Origin: Cucumis sativus
Taxonomy: Eukaryota; Streptophyta; Magnoliopsida; Cucurbitales; Cucurbitaceae
NCBI RefSeq assembly: GCF_000004075.3
Contig: NC_026657.2
Coordinates: 14,632,001 to 14,696,000 of the forward strand
DNA length: 64,000 nucleotides
Direction of reading: 5' to 3'
How positions within the stretch are numbered: the stretch's first letter is position 1; the number at the start of each line of letters is the position of its first letter. Shown in pieces: positions 48,011-61,160 of the stretch. The notes under the pieces are model-generated. The model was not told the origin of the DNA. It did not search any database and worked only from the letters and a program-made list of their open reading frames with translations. The position numbers and the translations under genes are program-made.

Positions 48011-49819
48011 CAATTATGAGGAACATGAAGTAGCTTAATAAAATCTTACCGAAAATGACGAAGATGAAATAGGAGATTTAAATAGAAGAATAAATTGTTT
48101 TAAAATAGGGAAAGAAAATATGGAAGATAAAGATGAATAAATCGTTCGTAATATTCAAGGATAAATCTGAAAATTGTGAAAATATTTTACCGACTTCATG
48201 GACTTTTATTTTTTGTTCCACGAGCTATAAATATTTTTGGGTTTTGTTATATTTATGTAAATTATCCCAATAATTTAAACAGCGTTCATAATATTTGATA
48301 ATTAAATAACTAATCTATATTTATACATTTTTTTTAGTAACTATAGTCTCACACTAAACCTTCCCCTTGCAATATCCTACTCTCCCTCTAGATAATTTGA
48401 AATATAATCTTTGGCTAGATATTAGCAATATAATTAAATAACTAATCTATGTTTATAGATTTTTTTAATAAAACCATAATCTAATCTCACACAAAGCATT
48501 CCACTTGCATATATATGAATTTTTGTATGTATTACGTACTCCCTTCTAGATGATTTGAAATTTATACGACGTATAAATGACGATTATTGCAACTTAAACT
48601 AAGATTAGCCTCATCGACTCCCTGTAATTAATTAAGATTACGTTTTCAACATTTATATTTTAAACTTGTCTGTGTCTAATAGATTTTTTGAACGTTATTT
48701 AAACTAATTCGAATTTTGTATTAAATTTATTTCATGAAACTTTTAAACAAAGTGTACTAGATAAGTTACATGCATTAAATAAAATTTTAAACTAATTTGA
48801 TACATTTTAGAAACTAATTGACAACAACATGTATATATATCTTTAAAATTAATGTCATAATCACTAAAAAAATATGTCTAATAGTTTTATAAATTTTGAA
48901 ATATATGAATTTGATTAAAGAAATATCTATTACCCAAACCTTTAAAATTAAAAACTTATTCCACTTGCACACATATTGGAACTCTATATCATATTCCACT
49001 CCCATCCAAACGTACATTTGGAACTTTATTTGAATAAAGATGACATTGATTCAACTTTGGTAGACAATAATTTCATCCCCATTAACGTAAATATGTTTAC
49101 CCACTTGCAAAAAGTAAACTATTTAATATGAACTCAAGAGAAAAAAACAATTTAAGTTGTTTGTTATATACTAATCATTACTAAAATAATATGATGTAAA
49201 ATTAAAACTAGTAAAATAGTTCATCTATTAAAACCATTCTATTCGTTATAATTTTTTTTTTGTTTGGTGATAGTGTTAAAAGGATAGGAATCTATCTACT
49301 ATATAGTATATTATAAATATTTGAAAAATAATAAAAAGTTGTTCTATTTATTGTTTGTAAAATTATTTGTTCCAAAGTTTATATAACTACAAAAAAATGT
49401 TATCACCACTTTTTGTGACTCTTTTTTAGTCATGTAATCCACCATTAAGGTAAGTGTGTATAGATGACTCGTGAGAAAAGTTTTATAGTTGGTTTGTTTC
49501 AAGACTTTGAAATTCAATCAACAATAATCATTTATTGACATTAATTACCTATGATCATGATACCATTTTCTATGACAATTTGTTATTGTCAACAATGGCT
49601 CGAAAGTTGATCTTTATGTCAATTAAACATTTACCTTGACGAAAATTTGTCATAGAAGGTTGTTTGCCATTTTTTTAAAAAAATTGGATCATTTAACATT
49701 TTTGACCTAATTTTTGGGCGATTTGTACAATTTTCTCAAGAGTTTCTATTTTTGTTCTTTTTGCAATATGCGGGTAGAGCAACTAAATCATTAAACTCAT
49801 GAACAATAGTATAATCAAG

Positions 49820-50175
49820 TTTTATGTTAACAAAGCTATGGTTATTCTTTATGCAAGGGTTCTTATTTATATGAAGAAATAGTTTATATAATTAAGGGAC
49901 TCTTGCAGATATGAAAAAATTAGTTTGATAAATTAGGTGTCCAACCTTATTCATATACTATTAACCGTTCGGATTATATACTCAAACTTGATCCATATTT
50001 ATGTCTTTACATAATGTTCAAGTCTACACTAGACAACCTCGGAACCTTAGTTTATTGAATTCCATATTATAACATTCAATTTTTACTAATAAATTCTCAA
50101 TAACAACATTATTGAATAGAATATAATTTTAACTACGAACTAAGAGTTTTATGACATCAATTCCAACAAGTCCTT
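49820..50175 (+). repeat. LTR-like fragment (possibly Copia)
   Basis: The stretch TAATAAATTCTCAATAACAAC followed by a TTTTATGACATCAATTCCAACA end looks like the right end of a plant LTR. It abuts Gypsy-like material at about 50180. The call rests on general appearance only; no internal domain is present. Confidence 0.3.
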
Positions 50176-50179
50176 GATC

Positions 50180-51900
50180 GCATTCTAAATTATGTGTTGA
50201 CGACACGCAATGGAAGTTAGCGATTAGAAGTGTTGCGATGCAATTGTGTAAGGCCTTCTAGATATGCGATAAGAAAGAACTATGCGTTAAGATGAGAGGC
50301 ATTGTGTGCTTCCTTCACCACGAAGTAGTTGACATCCTCCTAATGTAAGATGAGAGGCGATGTGTGCTTCCTTCACCACGAAGTAGTTGACGTTATGATT
50401 TGACCTGACTACCCACCTCGTTCAGGATAAGGAAGTGAAAGTAGCCATGCGACATCTTGATATTGGATGAATCTCACTGTCGAGCCGAAGTAATCATTCT
50501 AACATAGAAAACTTCATTGAAAAATCCTAAATAAGAGAAGTCCAGCAAGCTTAAGAACTAATTTTACCTTGTGTTTACCTAAGAAAAGTTTAAAGAATTT
50601 GAAAAGTATTTTGGAGGCTACCACGAGTTTCAAATTCGACAAGGATTTTGGAAAAGAGCTTAAACAAGAAGGTTACCCAATTGTGGGTGGTTTTTCCTTA
50701 AAATTTTATGAAATAAATGAATTTTCACTGTGTTTACGCCACAGGCCCAGGATTTGGAATTTGGATTATCGACATTTCTCTACATCTCTTGTGACCTGAC
50801 AACATCATCCTTACTTGTCTTAAAAGTTTATTAGAGTGAAAGTTCTCCTCAAAAACCAACACGAGCTTTTTCAGCATGTTTTGTCCTCACTTATATGCTT
50901 CCTAGGAAAATTCCCAAAAGGTCACCAAACATAGAATTGCTCCAATCTAAACACACTTAACTTTGGAGTTCCTATGATCGAGTCACCGAAAAGGAAGGTG
51001 CACCTTGTTGGTATAGTTAGTAATTTTTAATTCTTTAACTTATTTTCATGTGCTAAGGATCCCTCTCATTCAGATGTGATACCGGTTCACATGTCCCTTC
51101 CAAAACTTGGGAAACTAGAGAATTCTTGAGTTTAATAATTATTATTATGTTTCTTAAATTCTTAAAATAGAGTTGGCTTGCAAATAAATCTGAATTGGAT
51201 TGTTGTTGCGAAATGATTTTTGTACCCTAGGCGATGAGATACCTTACACTTAATTTGTGTTATGTTGTGGGATGCCCTATTTTTGTTGTGTGATGTGGGA
51301 TAAGATCCCCCATACTTGCTTTATGATCTAGTATAAGATGTCATTTGCTTGCTTTGTGATCTGGCGTTGGAAGACGCATTATGCGTAATGGAATTTATAC
51401 AAATTGCTCTATACGTTGAGATTACTTTGTACAGTCACAACTAGATGATGAGAGTGTGTTGACACTTATGTTGAGGAGGGTACAAAAGATGAAATTTGGT
51501 ATATGAGGTGATTTTGCGTTATGTTATATAAAATGCGTTATGCGGAATTACTCCTTTTATGTGATAAGAATTATGATGAAATGATTTTGAGGAAATGGTT
51601 TCTTTGAGATTTATAAACACTTACCAATGAGATTTGAATGTGTAAATTGTGAGGCCCTAATCCAAGAGGAAGTCCTATTGAAGAGGAACTCCTTAAGATA
51701 GGCTATTTTTGACCAAGTATAGAAAGAGGCATTCTGCGACGAAGGGTTCGATTGGAGAAAAGGTAACGCGAAGAGAAGTCTTTGGGTCTAAGAGCCATCA
51801 TGTGATGTAGGTAATGAGTGGAGGTTGCCGATGAAGAAGAAGCTAGCGTTTAACACTAAGATCTAGGCGATTAGGGTAGCAATGCGGGGAGAAGTGATAA
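50180..51900. repeat. rearranged Gypsy-like LTR material, partly inverted relative to the 8.3 kb copy
   Basis: The complement of 50835-51120 aligns with 8290-8620: it shares ATCGGTATCACAT-like, GATGACTCGATCATAGGAA-like and CCAAAGTTAAGTGT words in order. From 51180 rightwards, words such as GCGAAATGATTTT and TTATGCG in the plus orientation resemble the 9.6-9.8 kb part of the other copy, so the piece is rearranged. A 58-bp-period direct repeat (GATGAGAGGC...AAGTAGTTGAC) lies at 50289-50391. No retroviral protein frame is present. Confidence 0.55.
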
Positions 51901-52199
51901 CGCCAAGAAATATCCATTATTATAGCCATTTTATTAGAATAATGAGGTCAAAATGTATAAGAAGATGATCAGAACGCTTAACTTGTGTTGTAAACACATA
52001 AGTATTTAGAAATATAACTTACATAAGCACCATGCTTGTTTTACGCGTTTATTATGTTTAAATGCATGATAAGTGGACAAGAAGGAGCAAATCACAAATG
52101 ACACCTTGTACATAGGTCACGCGATGAAAACTCACCTACCGACTAACACCTCCAGGGAAGGAACCATGTGGTCACGCGAGGAAAGCCCACTAGAAGACA

Positions 52200-55100
52200 A
52201 TGATTGTAGTACGTAGAAGTTCTTGTTTCATGTCCGTTGTTGAAGCAGTTGTTTAAGGAGATTTCAGTAAGCTGAAAGATGCCTTATGCACTGCAAGCAT
52301 GGCTTTCAATAGGAAAGTCTAGTCCTTATTTTCTTTTAAGTGGAATAAGATGAGAGGCAATATGAATAGTCCTTTGGTTCCTAATACTCCTAATAGAGGG
52401 GTCCATATGCACAAAGCGAAACATATTTATCTAAGAAAAGAAGAAAGGAGTGTAAGGATTCATACTATTTAAGGCCTTTGGAATCATGACTCTCACAATA
52501 TTCTTTGGGCCTCCGTAGCTTAATATGAGACTTTTCATCAACTCAATCAAGACACTTGAGTCACTTGGGAGTAAGTAAAGCCATATACTTAACAACATCT
52601 CCGTCTAAATTGTGGAATCAAAAGACAAACTCATAACTTCAAAGACAAGGTCTGCAGATCCATGTGTATTCCAAAATGTTCAGGTCTTCTTCAGTTCTCA
52701 TACCAGAACTTCAAAAGACCAAAGGGCGGAACTTGGAGACTTTTAGAGCGTTGCTTGCCGCTGATAGAAAATAGGGGGAGAGGATAAAAGTAAGCCCTCA
52801 TGAAGAACTAGATATTGTAAGGAGCAAAGATATATGGATAAGGCGCAAAGAATATTGCGACTTTTCAATGGTTCATAGTCAAGAGGGTCAAAGTAAACCC
52901 ACGGAGCGAGAAGAATTGGGTATTATAAGGAGAAATGAAATATGCGAGGTCCAGATGACTTGTTTATCCATTTTAAAAGGACCAACTCTGCAGAAAGTTG
53001 ACCCCTTCCCCCCTTACTTACAAAAACCTAAAACCCTCGAACTCATTTGATAAGAAAGGTCGTCGTGCAAGGATATACCTCTTCTCTTTGACGTACCCCT
53101 CTTAACTAAGTCGGGGATTAGATAACCATTTGAATTCCATAGTTTTGAAGAGCTACTTTCTAAAGTGCAATCAAATGTTCATTGCTCACTAACAAAAACA
53201 AAAATCGAGAAAAGAGAGAGAAAAATAGATAAATAAAGATAGAAATCATATAAAGAGTGGATCAAACTAGTTCAAAAACTACAACGACTGGGACAATAAG
53301 GGGAATCACAAGGAAACCTCTCACTACCACTAGGAAGAAAGGTAAGACAAACCAGTTATGGTTGGAATAAATAGACCTCTGGGAAGAGGAGAAAGAAGAA
53401 AGTGACTTGAGGCTGAGGCATCGACCAACAAACAAGGAACCTCAATTATGCAAGCCACTCTTTCATTGGCAGTTTTCGTCTCAAAGAATACAATCTCAAT
53501 CGGGAAATAAAGGGAGATACCTTCCCCAAGCACATATTCACCGAAGAAAAGAGTCTCAATCAAGCTGACGGCTACCCCTTAGGGTTGGGGTTCAAGCCTT
53601 AAGTCCTAAACTCCCCTCAAATAACGATAGCTACCATTCATAGAATAGAAAGTTATAACAAAGAAAGGAGGCAACTACAACCCAAGCTCTTCTCCATTCC
53701 TTAATCTTCCGGAAAGGTTGGAACCAAAGGCTAGTTCAAAGCTCTCCTCGATAAGAAGACAAATGAAAGGTTGGAAACGAAGGCTGGTGCTCTCCTTGGC
53801 CGTCGTCTGGCTTCAACACCCATAAGGGGCTGGCTGTCTGGAAATCCTTAGTCTTCCTTAATTCGCATTATTAGTCAAATACCATATTCTCACTTGGAAG
53901 GAGGTTAGAGGAAAAACATTGACCCAAGGTCAAAGGTCTCTCCTTATTATTAGGATGAGATGATTAGGAAGTCATTGAATCCTCTGTATCTGTATTCTTC
54001 TTTCACTAAAGATCCTCCTTATCCTTCTTAGGAAAGGGTAGTCAGAAGTACCGGTCCCATATCTAGAAAGCGCTGAGCATGTAACACACGCAACTCATGC
54101 AACTCTGCAATCTTCTTTGCACCTCATCATCCTTCTCAAATTTCATGATCTTCTCAACGCACGCAATATTCTTTGCACCTCAATAGCTTAATATTCAGGT
54201 AGAAAACTCCTCACAATATTCTTTGAACCTTTGTTTTTGACTTTTTTATATCCATATTATTCATAGGCTCGCTCACTTGCTTACATCAACATCAAAAGCT
54301 CAACTCAAAGTGCCCAATTGAAAATATCCTTTTTGGGGTACAAAAATGTTCACACATACTTCATCCCAAGGGTTGGGATAGGATTGATAGGGCGAAAGAA
54401 AGCACCTAACTCTCAGGAAAATGGGCGCAAACTAGTCTAGCCTAGGGCTAGAAAAGAAATCCAACTTCCACTCTCACTGCAACTCCGCAAAAGACATGGT
54501 CTGAGCGACTTTAGGCTGAATTCAATTTTCAAGTTGCGAAAGGAGTAAAGAATTTGTGAAAACGAACTGTCAAATTTAGTGTCGAGCCTTGATTTTAGAA
54601 TGGGAGTTTTCCTTTTAGAACTTTTCATTGACTCGTCTAAAGTGCATTCTTTTTTAGTTTCTCAACTACTTAGTAAGAGCCAACAACTAAGAAACATCAT
54701 TGACAAATGAAATACATTCATCACTCTAAATATCGATAGTTGTAGCTTTGTCTTTTATCTCTCTGTCTTTCATGAGATAAGCTAGAGGATATTCACTCAA
54801 TTTTGAATTCATCCATTTTTCTCATTATTATATAACTCCTTCTTTCTCTCCATACTACTATGTGGAATTAAAGAAGAAGATGTACGACCCTTGAGCCTCA
54901 AACTTGGTGGGCGTCTACCCAGTGGTTTTTTCTTTATTCCTGATCCTGAGGATCTTGTTGGTATAGGAGATGGGGATTGACTCACTTTGATCCTTCCCAA
55001 GGCTGGCCTTATGACCTAAAATATCCAGTTCTTCCAGCTCTGTGGGCTTGCTTTATGCCTCAACTTTCTCTTATTTAGTTTAGGTCTCATTCGTTCACAC

Positions 55101-58100
55101 TTGGATTTGGACTCAATTTACACTAATAACAAAACTCAAATTCTCTCGTGAATGGGTGGCTGCATGCAGTAGTTGTCTCAGCGACTGGATCGAAAAATAT
55201 ACTAGTCGAGGGTATAGACCAAAAACTCAGTCTCTCTGCTTCTAGTGGGCTTCGTCGGAGCCTTTATCTGGCGACAGTTCCTTAATGTGCTTGTTGTGGC
55301 AGGATGTTATAGATAGAGAATGAAATATGAGTTCATTCGCCATCGACCTATTTCTAAACCAATGGATGGATCTAAAGAAGCTTAGACATCTCAATCTCAG
55401 TCAAAGGAAATATAGTTCTTAGGCTTGCTATAAACCTTGGTCGATCTAGCATAGGAGCTTACGAAATATGACACACATACTCCAGGGAGCCTATTCAAAG
55501 AAAAAGAAGAAGAGAACCTATCCTAAGCAGCAGATCACGTCAACATCCTATGAGGTTCAACTGATACTGCCTATGAGAGAATTTTACTTTTGCGTCCTCT
55601 AAGTCAGATTTCGCCTATATATAAAGTGCACTTATTTCTTTAAATTTTAGTAAGGTATGACTACTCTTCTGCTAACCTGTATTCAATAGATATTCATTCA
55701 TCGGTTAAGTGATAATGAGCCATTAACTAGGCCTAGGAGCTAAAAGGAATTCAGTTTCGTCAGTGACTAGGATACGCGCAATAACTAAGAATCAGAGGAT
55801 CTCACTTTCCCAATATCCAGTAAGGTCGAGGCTAGAAGGACTGAAAGGACCTAAATAGGAGTTGATAAGTGAAAGCGGGAGTTCGTATGTATGGTGCATA
55901 CCAGTCTCAGTTGAATATGATTGGGTGTAGCGGGTATTCCTACATTCTTTCATTCAAACTGAGGCCACAATCCCGAGAGTTAGGGAGTGGAACTTCCCTA
56001 GTAGTAGTCATTTGAAGTGATTGAGTCACTGACATGAGAATTAATCTTTGTAATATTCAAACCTATACTTTTTCCACTCATCTTTTTGCCTTTAGTCTTT
56101 TCGCAAATTCTTTGTCACACAACTCAGATTGCATTGAACCTCACGCAATATTCTTTGGGCCTAATCCACGATATTTGCTCCTCTTGACTATTCATCATAT
56201 TTTTTAGGCGTAGGTTTGGAAGTCCGACTATTCGATGATGAAAGTGGAATGAAATACCTCTAGGGAAAGTAGTGTATAAGCCTTATTCTAGAAATGTTAG
56301 CATAAGGAAAGACCCTACCACCTTTTCTTCTTCAGCTGAAAGAGCCTCTTCCGCAACGAATAAGGAAGACTCTTGCTCCCTAGCTTACTTAAGAGAGAGG
56401 GATGAATTCCTTCCCCTGCTTTAAGAGTAGTTATTCCTGTGAGGCCTCCTTCCTACTGATCTAACTGACTGTCCTACTGAATCAATGGATTCTTCTATTG
56501 AGTAAGAAGAGAATTCCATATCAAAGAAAGAGTAGTGTCCTATATTGAGAAGATAGAGTTAAAGGATAGGTTGAAACCTATACCTCTTCATTCGGTGGAG
56601 ACTGAATACACCTATAATGGAGATTGAAGACTCTTCAATTGCTGAAACAGAGATTTTCGATCTGGCTACCCGAAAGCATTTAGTGATAGTTGTCGATGTC
56701 AGTGAGTCTTAGGATCACAGCTACTCTTGGAGTGGATTATTCAAAAATCAAAGATAGCCGAGGAGTCTTCTCATGGAATAGATTTCTTCTTCTTGTCTTC
56801 TAGGGCTATTCAAGTTCAAGAAAACAGATGCTACGGCTCCGTGGGACTACATACCCCTACGTGGGACCAAGAGCTTCTTTCATTAGGAACTTTCTTCTTG
56901 TTGTGGACTCCAACAATATGGGAACTTCCCCGGAAGATCACAAGCCCTCCCATTTCATTTGCTTATGGTACGCAATCTGCCTATTACCAACTTATCCAAT
57001 TCCACGTAAGGAAAGAGGCCTGGCCCTAGAAAGCAAGGACAGCACTCAATCTCTCTCTTCTCCTTCTACCTGAAATGGGTAGGAAGGCTCCAATCCAAGA
57101 TAGAGGGCGGCTTAGCAAGTTAAGCTTTGACTGAATTGGAAGTAGAAAAAAGTCCTGCTTTACTGGCAACTTAGAGTAGCTCGTAGGCAGAAGGGACAAG
57201 AAAGGAAACTCCAACTTCCTATTATTTTATTTGACACCCGCACCCTAAGATAAGAAAAGCACTGTCCACTCGCAGGGAATTCCCTTGGAGCCGAATATTG
57301 AATAGAATATAGAATGGAGTTGGCCTTGCCCAAAACTCCCACTCGAGTCAAAAGGAAAGCAAAATCAAGAGTGGTAATCTTCTTTTTCCTTTTAGAAAGC
57401 ATAGGCCCCTGACTCTAAGGCTTTTTCCGGGGCCTTAAGAGAAAGCCGCCCCTCGTAGGTAGGCTACGTTTATAGAAGAAAAAAAAGCCCGAAGTTGGTT
57501 AAGGGTGGAAGTACATCAAAATAGTATGATGAAATTCGATTAAGCAGACATCCTTGCGTGGCGATGGACGCATCTTTCTTTTCTCTTGCCGGGAGGCCTA
57601 ATAAGGATAGGTTCTAGTTCGCCCAGGAGAAGTTCCCCCCAGTACCTCTTCCCGTAGTAAGGGTTCGGGGGCTTCAAACCTTCTTTTCTCTTTTGACATT
57701 TAGGAGGTGTTCTCCTCCTCAAATTTCATTGATCCTCTCCCCCTAAAAAATATATAAGGCGAGCTGCCACAATATCCCTGGCTCATGGAACCTCTCCTTA
57801 CCGTCTTTCAACTCCTCTAGAGTCTCTTTCAGAGTAAAGATCACTGATAAGGAAGGATTTTAACCTGCGGATTCTTTTTTATGAAAGAATTGGAGTGAAA
57901 AAGATAGTGAGGGAGAAGAGAAAGCGAAGCTAGAATAAGAAAGCAAGAAAAATTTATATGGATAAAAAGTGAAAAATAATGACAATATCTTTGCACCTCA
58001 TGCAACTCAACAATATCCACTTCTTCTCACTGCAATATTCTTTGCGCCCTCTTCAAACTCAAATTGCATTGAGCCTTTGCAATATTCTTTGCACTTTCAG

Positions 58101-59340
58101 ACTAGTCTTGATTTTTCAATATTATTTGATCGAGTCAGATGGAACATGAAGAAGGGTCACACCACCCATAGCGTCATATTGGGGTTGGAGAAGAGGGGTA
58201 GGTACCACTGGGTGAGGCCTACTATATATGATAGGTTAGAACCTTCTCGACCAGAGTATATTCTCTAGTTCTCATAGGTAACTTAAAATCTAAGGAAAAG
58301 AATTTGTATGAAAGTCAATGAAAAGTTTGAGTCTTGTGTAGAGAGGAGAGAGTAAGGGTTGGATTTCCACTCGAAAGACAAGTCCTTTCTATAGTTTCAA
58401 CATTTTCCTCATCTGTGGGTGGTAGGGTTTCGTCACGCCTCATCAAAGTTCTTCATTGACTTGACTCCCATGAGATTCACTCCTTTTAGATGTTCAAACC
58501 CTTTTTCACATCAAATGCAGGCATTCCAGCATGAAAAAGGATTGTGGTTGCCTGTATCACGATTTCAGTCTCTCAATAACTACGAAGCCCCACCCTAGTC
58601 TCAGTCGCGGGGGTAAGTCAAAAGCCCAGAGCACCTTTCAAGGTTGAACTAGAAGTTTTCTCATAAAAAACCTTTCTTTTCGATTTCTAATCCCTGATGT
58701 TTAGAAGAGAAATGGAATCCCGATTGGGGACGTTGAGCCTTTTGACCATACGAAGGAGATTGAAGTGAGAGAATATGATAGTAGTTCTAACCGTCAATGG
58801 AGCTTTATTTTTAACAACATTGATCAGTCGCTTCTCAAATTCTCAATATTCTTTGAACCTCGGCTTTCTTTTAACGATAAAAATATAGAAAAGATTCCAT
58901 AAGTCTGGAGGAGGAGCAAAGAGGTTAATATGTCCTTATCAATGAAATAACGTAGAAAACACAAAGAATATTGCGAGGAGCAAAGATCTATGGATAAGGT
59001 CCGAAGGACTATCCATTAGGAAATTTAAGAATATTGAGTGGAACTGAAAGAATATTGGGAGAATATTGCGAAGACAAAATAATTGAACCTAAGATAGGGA
59101 TATTGTTGAATTGGATGACAGGTCGAAACTAGGTTTTGAAATAAATAAAGCACTACGCGGTGGCAAACTCTCAAGGAAGAAGAGCGCTTCTACCGTAAAC
59201 ACTGTGGTGCATCCTAAAAGGCGGGTGAGAGGAGAGATAAAAGAATGCTTATCCTATTCAAGGGCTACAACAACAAATGATCCAGCTTCAACGAAAAGGG
59301 ATACCTCTCCTTAGAGTGAAAGTCGAGCCTTTCTCTTCAT
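52200..59340. other. mitochondrial-like DNA tract (probable NUMT), gene-poor, higher GC
   Basis: Composition changes sharply: for example 57601-57660 has 30 G/C in 60 bases, whereas 60001-60060 has 12. Long open stretches exist on both strands, but none carries a domain I recognise, so I call no gene (the longest, 56727-57029 plus and 54809-55000 minus, have no supporting feature). One short motif, CAATATTCTTTG with variants, recurs on both strands throughout and is not seen in the flanks. Cucurbit mitochondrial genomes are known to be enlarged by pockets of short degenerate repeats and by unidentifiable sequence, which this resembles. The right edge near 59340 is a clear switch to AT-rich DNA; the left edge merges into LTR material and is less certain. 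It contains no recognisable mitochondrial protein gene, rRNA or tRNA, so the call is inference. Confidence 0.5.
52490..59085. repeat. dispersed short motif family CAATATTCTTTGNNCCT
   Basis: Copies or close variants lie at about 52493, 54108, 54164, 54212, 56143, 57982, 58032, 58079 and 58843 on the plus strand, and complements (CAAAGAATATTGCGA) at about 52847 and 58962, with AGAATATTG variants to 59080. Several share flanks: CGCAACTCATGCAACTC, TTGCATTGARCCT, and GGAGCAAAGATMTATGGATA (52820 and 58977). The copies are scattered, not tandem. Confidence 0.8.
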
Positions 59341-61160
59341 ATAATCTAGGGTTGGAAAGCTTAAATCTTCATTTGTTCAAAAGATTATTATATTTGAAAT
59401 TTTATAACATGTTTATATATTGTAAATTAAACATACCCAAATTTTCTATAACATTGGTAAAACATTTCTGGAACTGAAAAAGTCATTAATGATTAATGCC
59501 TAAGATGCTATAAGTCATACTTCAACTACTCAATCTTCTTTCCTGTTTGAGAGTGATAATTTATAGATACAAAAGGTACATTATTGAACTATGGTGATTG
59601 TGATTCTGAGGAATTGTGGGCTTCGTTGTTATGCTGAGTTTCTGAGATCTTCAATAGACAATAACTTGAAACCTCTGACGTTTGGTTTGTTGAGAGGGTG
59701 GATATGGTGAGTATTAGTGGTATCTCTCTTTTCTTTCATTAACTTTCTTCCGTCTACCACTGAGACAAGTCCATAATTTCTTTCACAATGTGGTTAAACA
59801 GTTATCATCTACCCAAATAGATTCTAACACAAATTATATCAATGTGTATTGTTTAATAAGTTTTTTTTTATATATATTATTATTATTTGTATCTATTTCT
59901 ACTTTAACAAATCAAAGTTCTTTTTCAACCATTAATTTAACAAATCAAACACCATCTTCCCTTCTGTTATTAACAATAAAAACAAGTGAATTCAATTATA
60001 ATTACAAAAAATTCTATTAAATAAGTTTTTATCGTAGTTAAAACAATGAATTTTACCCCAACACAAACTAATTTTTTTATTAACTTTTTAAATTTACTGG
60101 GAAAAACTAATTTCAAGTTTTTAAATTCAAATCCAACGTGTGTTTGGGTACCTTGAAAAAAAAATCGTTTAAATTTTCTACCCATTATAGAGTCCTAGTT
60201 TTTAAATGTAAAGTTTATCATCATCTCCCACTTAAAAATTTCTTCCTTTATAATCTAATTTCCACCTATAATATGTTAAAAGAATAAGCAAAATTTTGAA
60301 AGCTAAAAAAACAATTTTTAATTTTTAGAATTTTAGCTAAAACATAACCTTTTTTTTTTTTTTAAGTAGGCTTTGAAAATTGAAAGAACATGTTTAATTT
60401 TATGGAATGGGTGTTAGAGACTTTCATAATTTTTGTAAACCTTGAACCTCTTAAATAAAAGAGAATGTCAAATTATTGGTGGGTTATGAGAATTAATGGA
60501 CTTAAATACTTTAATTAGAAGTGGGAAGAAATAAATTGTAATTCAACCCATTACAAAGCCACCTAGAGTTAATTGAAACCTTGCATGTCTAATTGCAACA
60601 ACTACATCTCTAAACTTACCATTGTTGTAATTAAATCTCGGCACTAATAAAATGTCATGGTAAAGTTTTATAATTAACAGCAAAAGTTACATAAAGATTG
60701 AGGGCAATTGCTCAAATTTAAAATTCAATTGTAATTTTCTTAATTGAAAAAATCCTTGGGCCTTTGATGAAAGTAATCATCTAGAATTTATCATTTATGA
60801 TTATTTAATTCTTAAATTTTAATAATGAATTAATTTAATCTCTTTACTTTTAAATTCGTAATGATTTCAGCTTTGTCGCAAACAGTTACTATTATGATTT
60901 GATTAAGTTTATTAAATATATAGATTGATGGAGGTTCTAAACTCAAATTTATTTATAAACTATGAAGAGTAACTTGTTACATCGTTACAAATCATTACTT
61001 ATAAGTTTATTAATTAAAGTGTTACAAATATAAAAGTACAGAGACATTGTCTTTCAACCCTAAGCCTCTTTCAGTGCCAAATCCACAAAACAAACTATGA
61101 TTTAAGCTTGGTATTAAAACCGTCAACATTAAAGTGAGATTAAACCCTCAAATCTTCACT
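59341..61160. other. AT-rich intergenic DNA
   Basis: No gene or recognisable repeat is seen between the mitochondrial-like tract and the dehydrogenase gene. The last ~100 bp should hold the 3' UTR of that minus-strand gene. Confidence 0.5.

Larger units (their letters stand above)
42820..49819. other. 7 kb of AT-rich DNA without genes; hairpin-type dispersed repeats
   Basis: The first ~100 bp hold the lectin promoter. Beyond that no gene is supported; ORFs such as 45356-45626 are Ser/Pro/Leu runs in a TCC/TTC-rich low-complexity tract. A T run of more than 20 lies at about 46195, and an alternating purine-pyrimidine tract (TATGTATACATATGCGCATA) at about 45783. Dispersed repeats inside this stretch are listed separately. 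Around 49568-49658 the words CTATGACAATTTG and AAATTTGTCATAG form a loose inverted repeat of MITE type. Confidence 0.45.

Noticed and set aside
56727..57073. Two overlapping frames in the mitochondrial-like tract as a candidate mitochondrial ORF
   Set aside because: No known mitochondrial protein or domain recognised; long open frames are expected in this higher-GC DNA.
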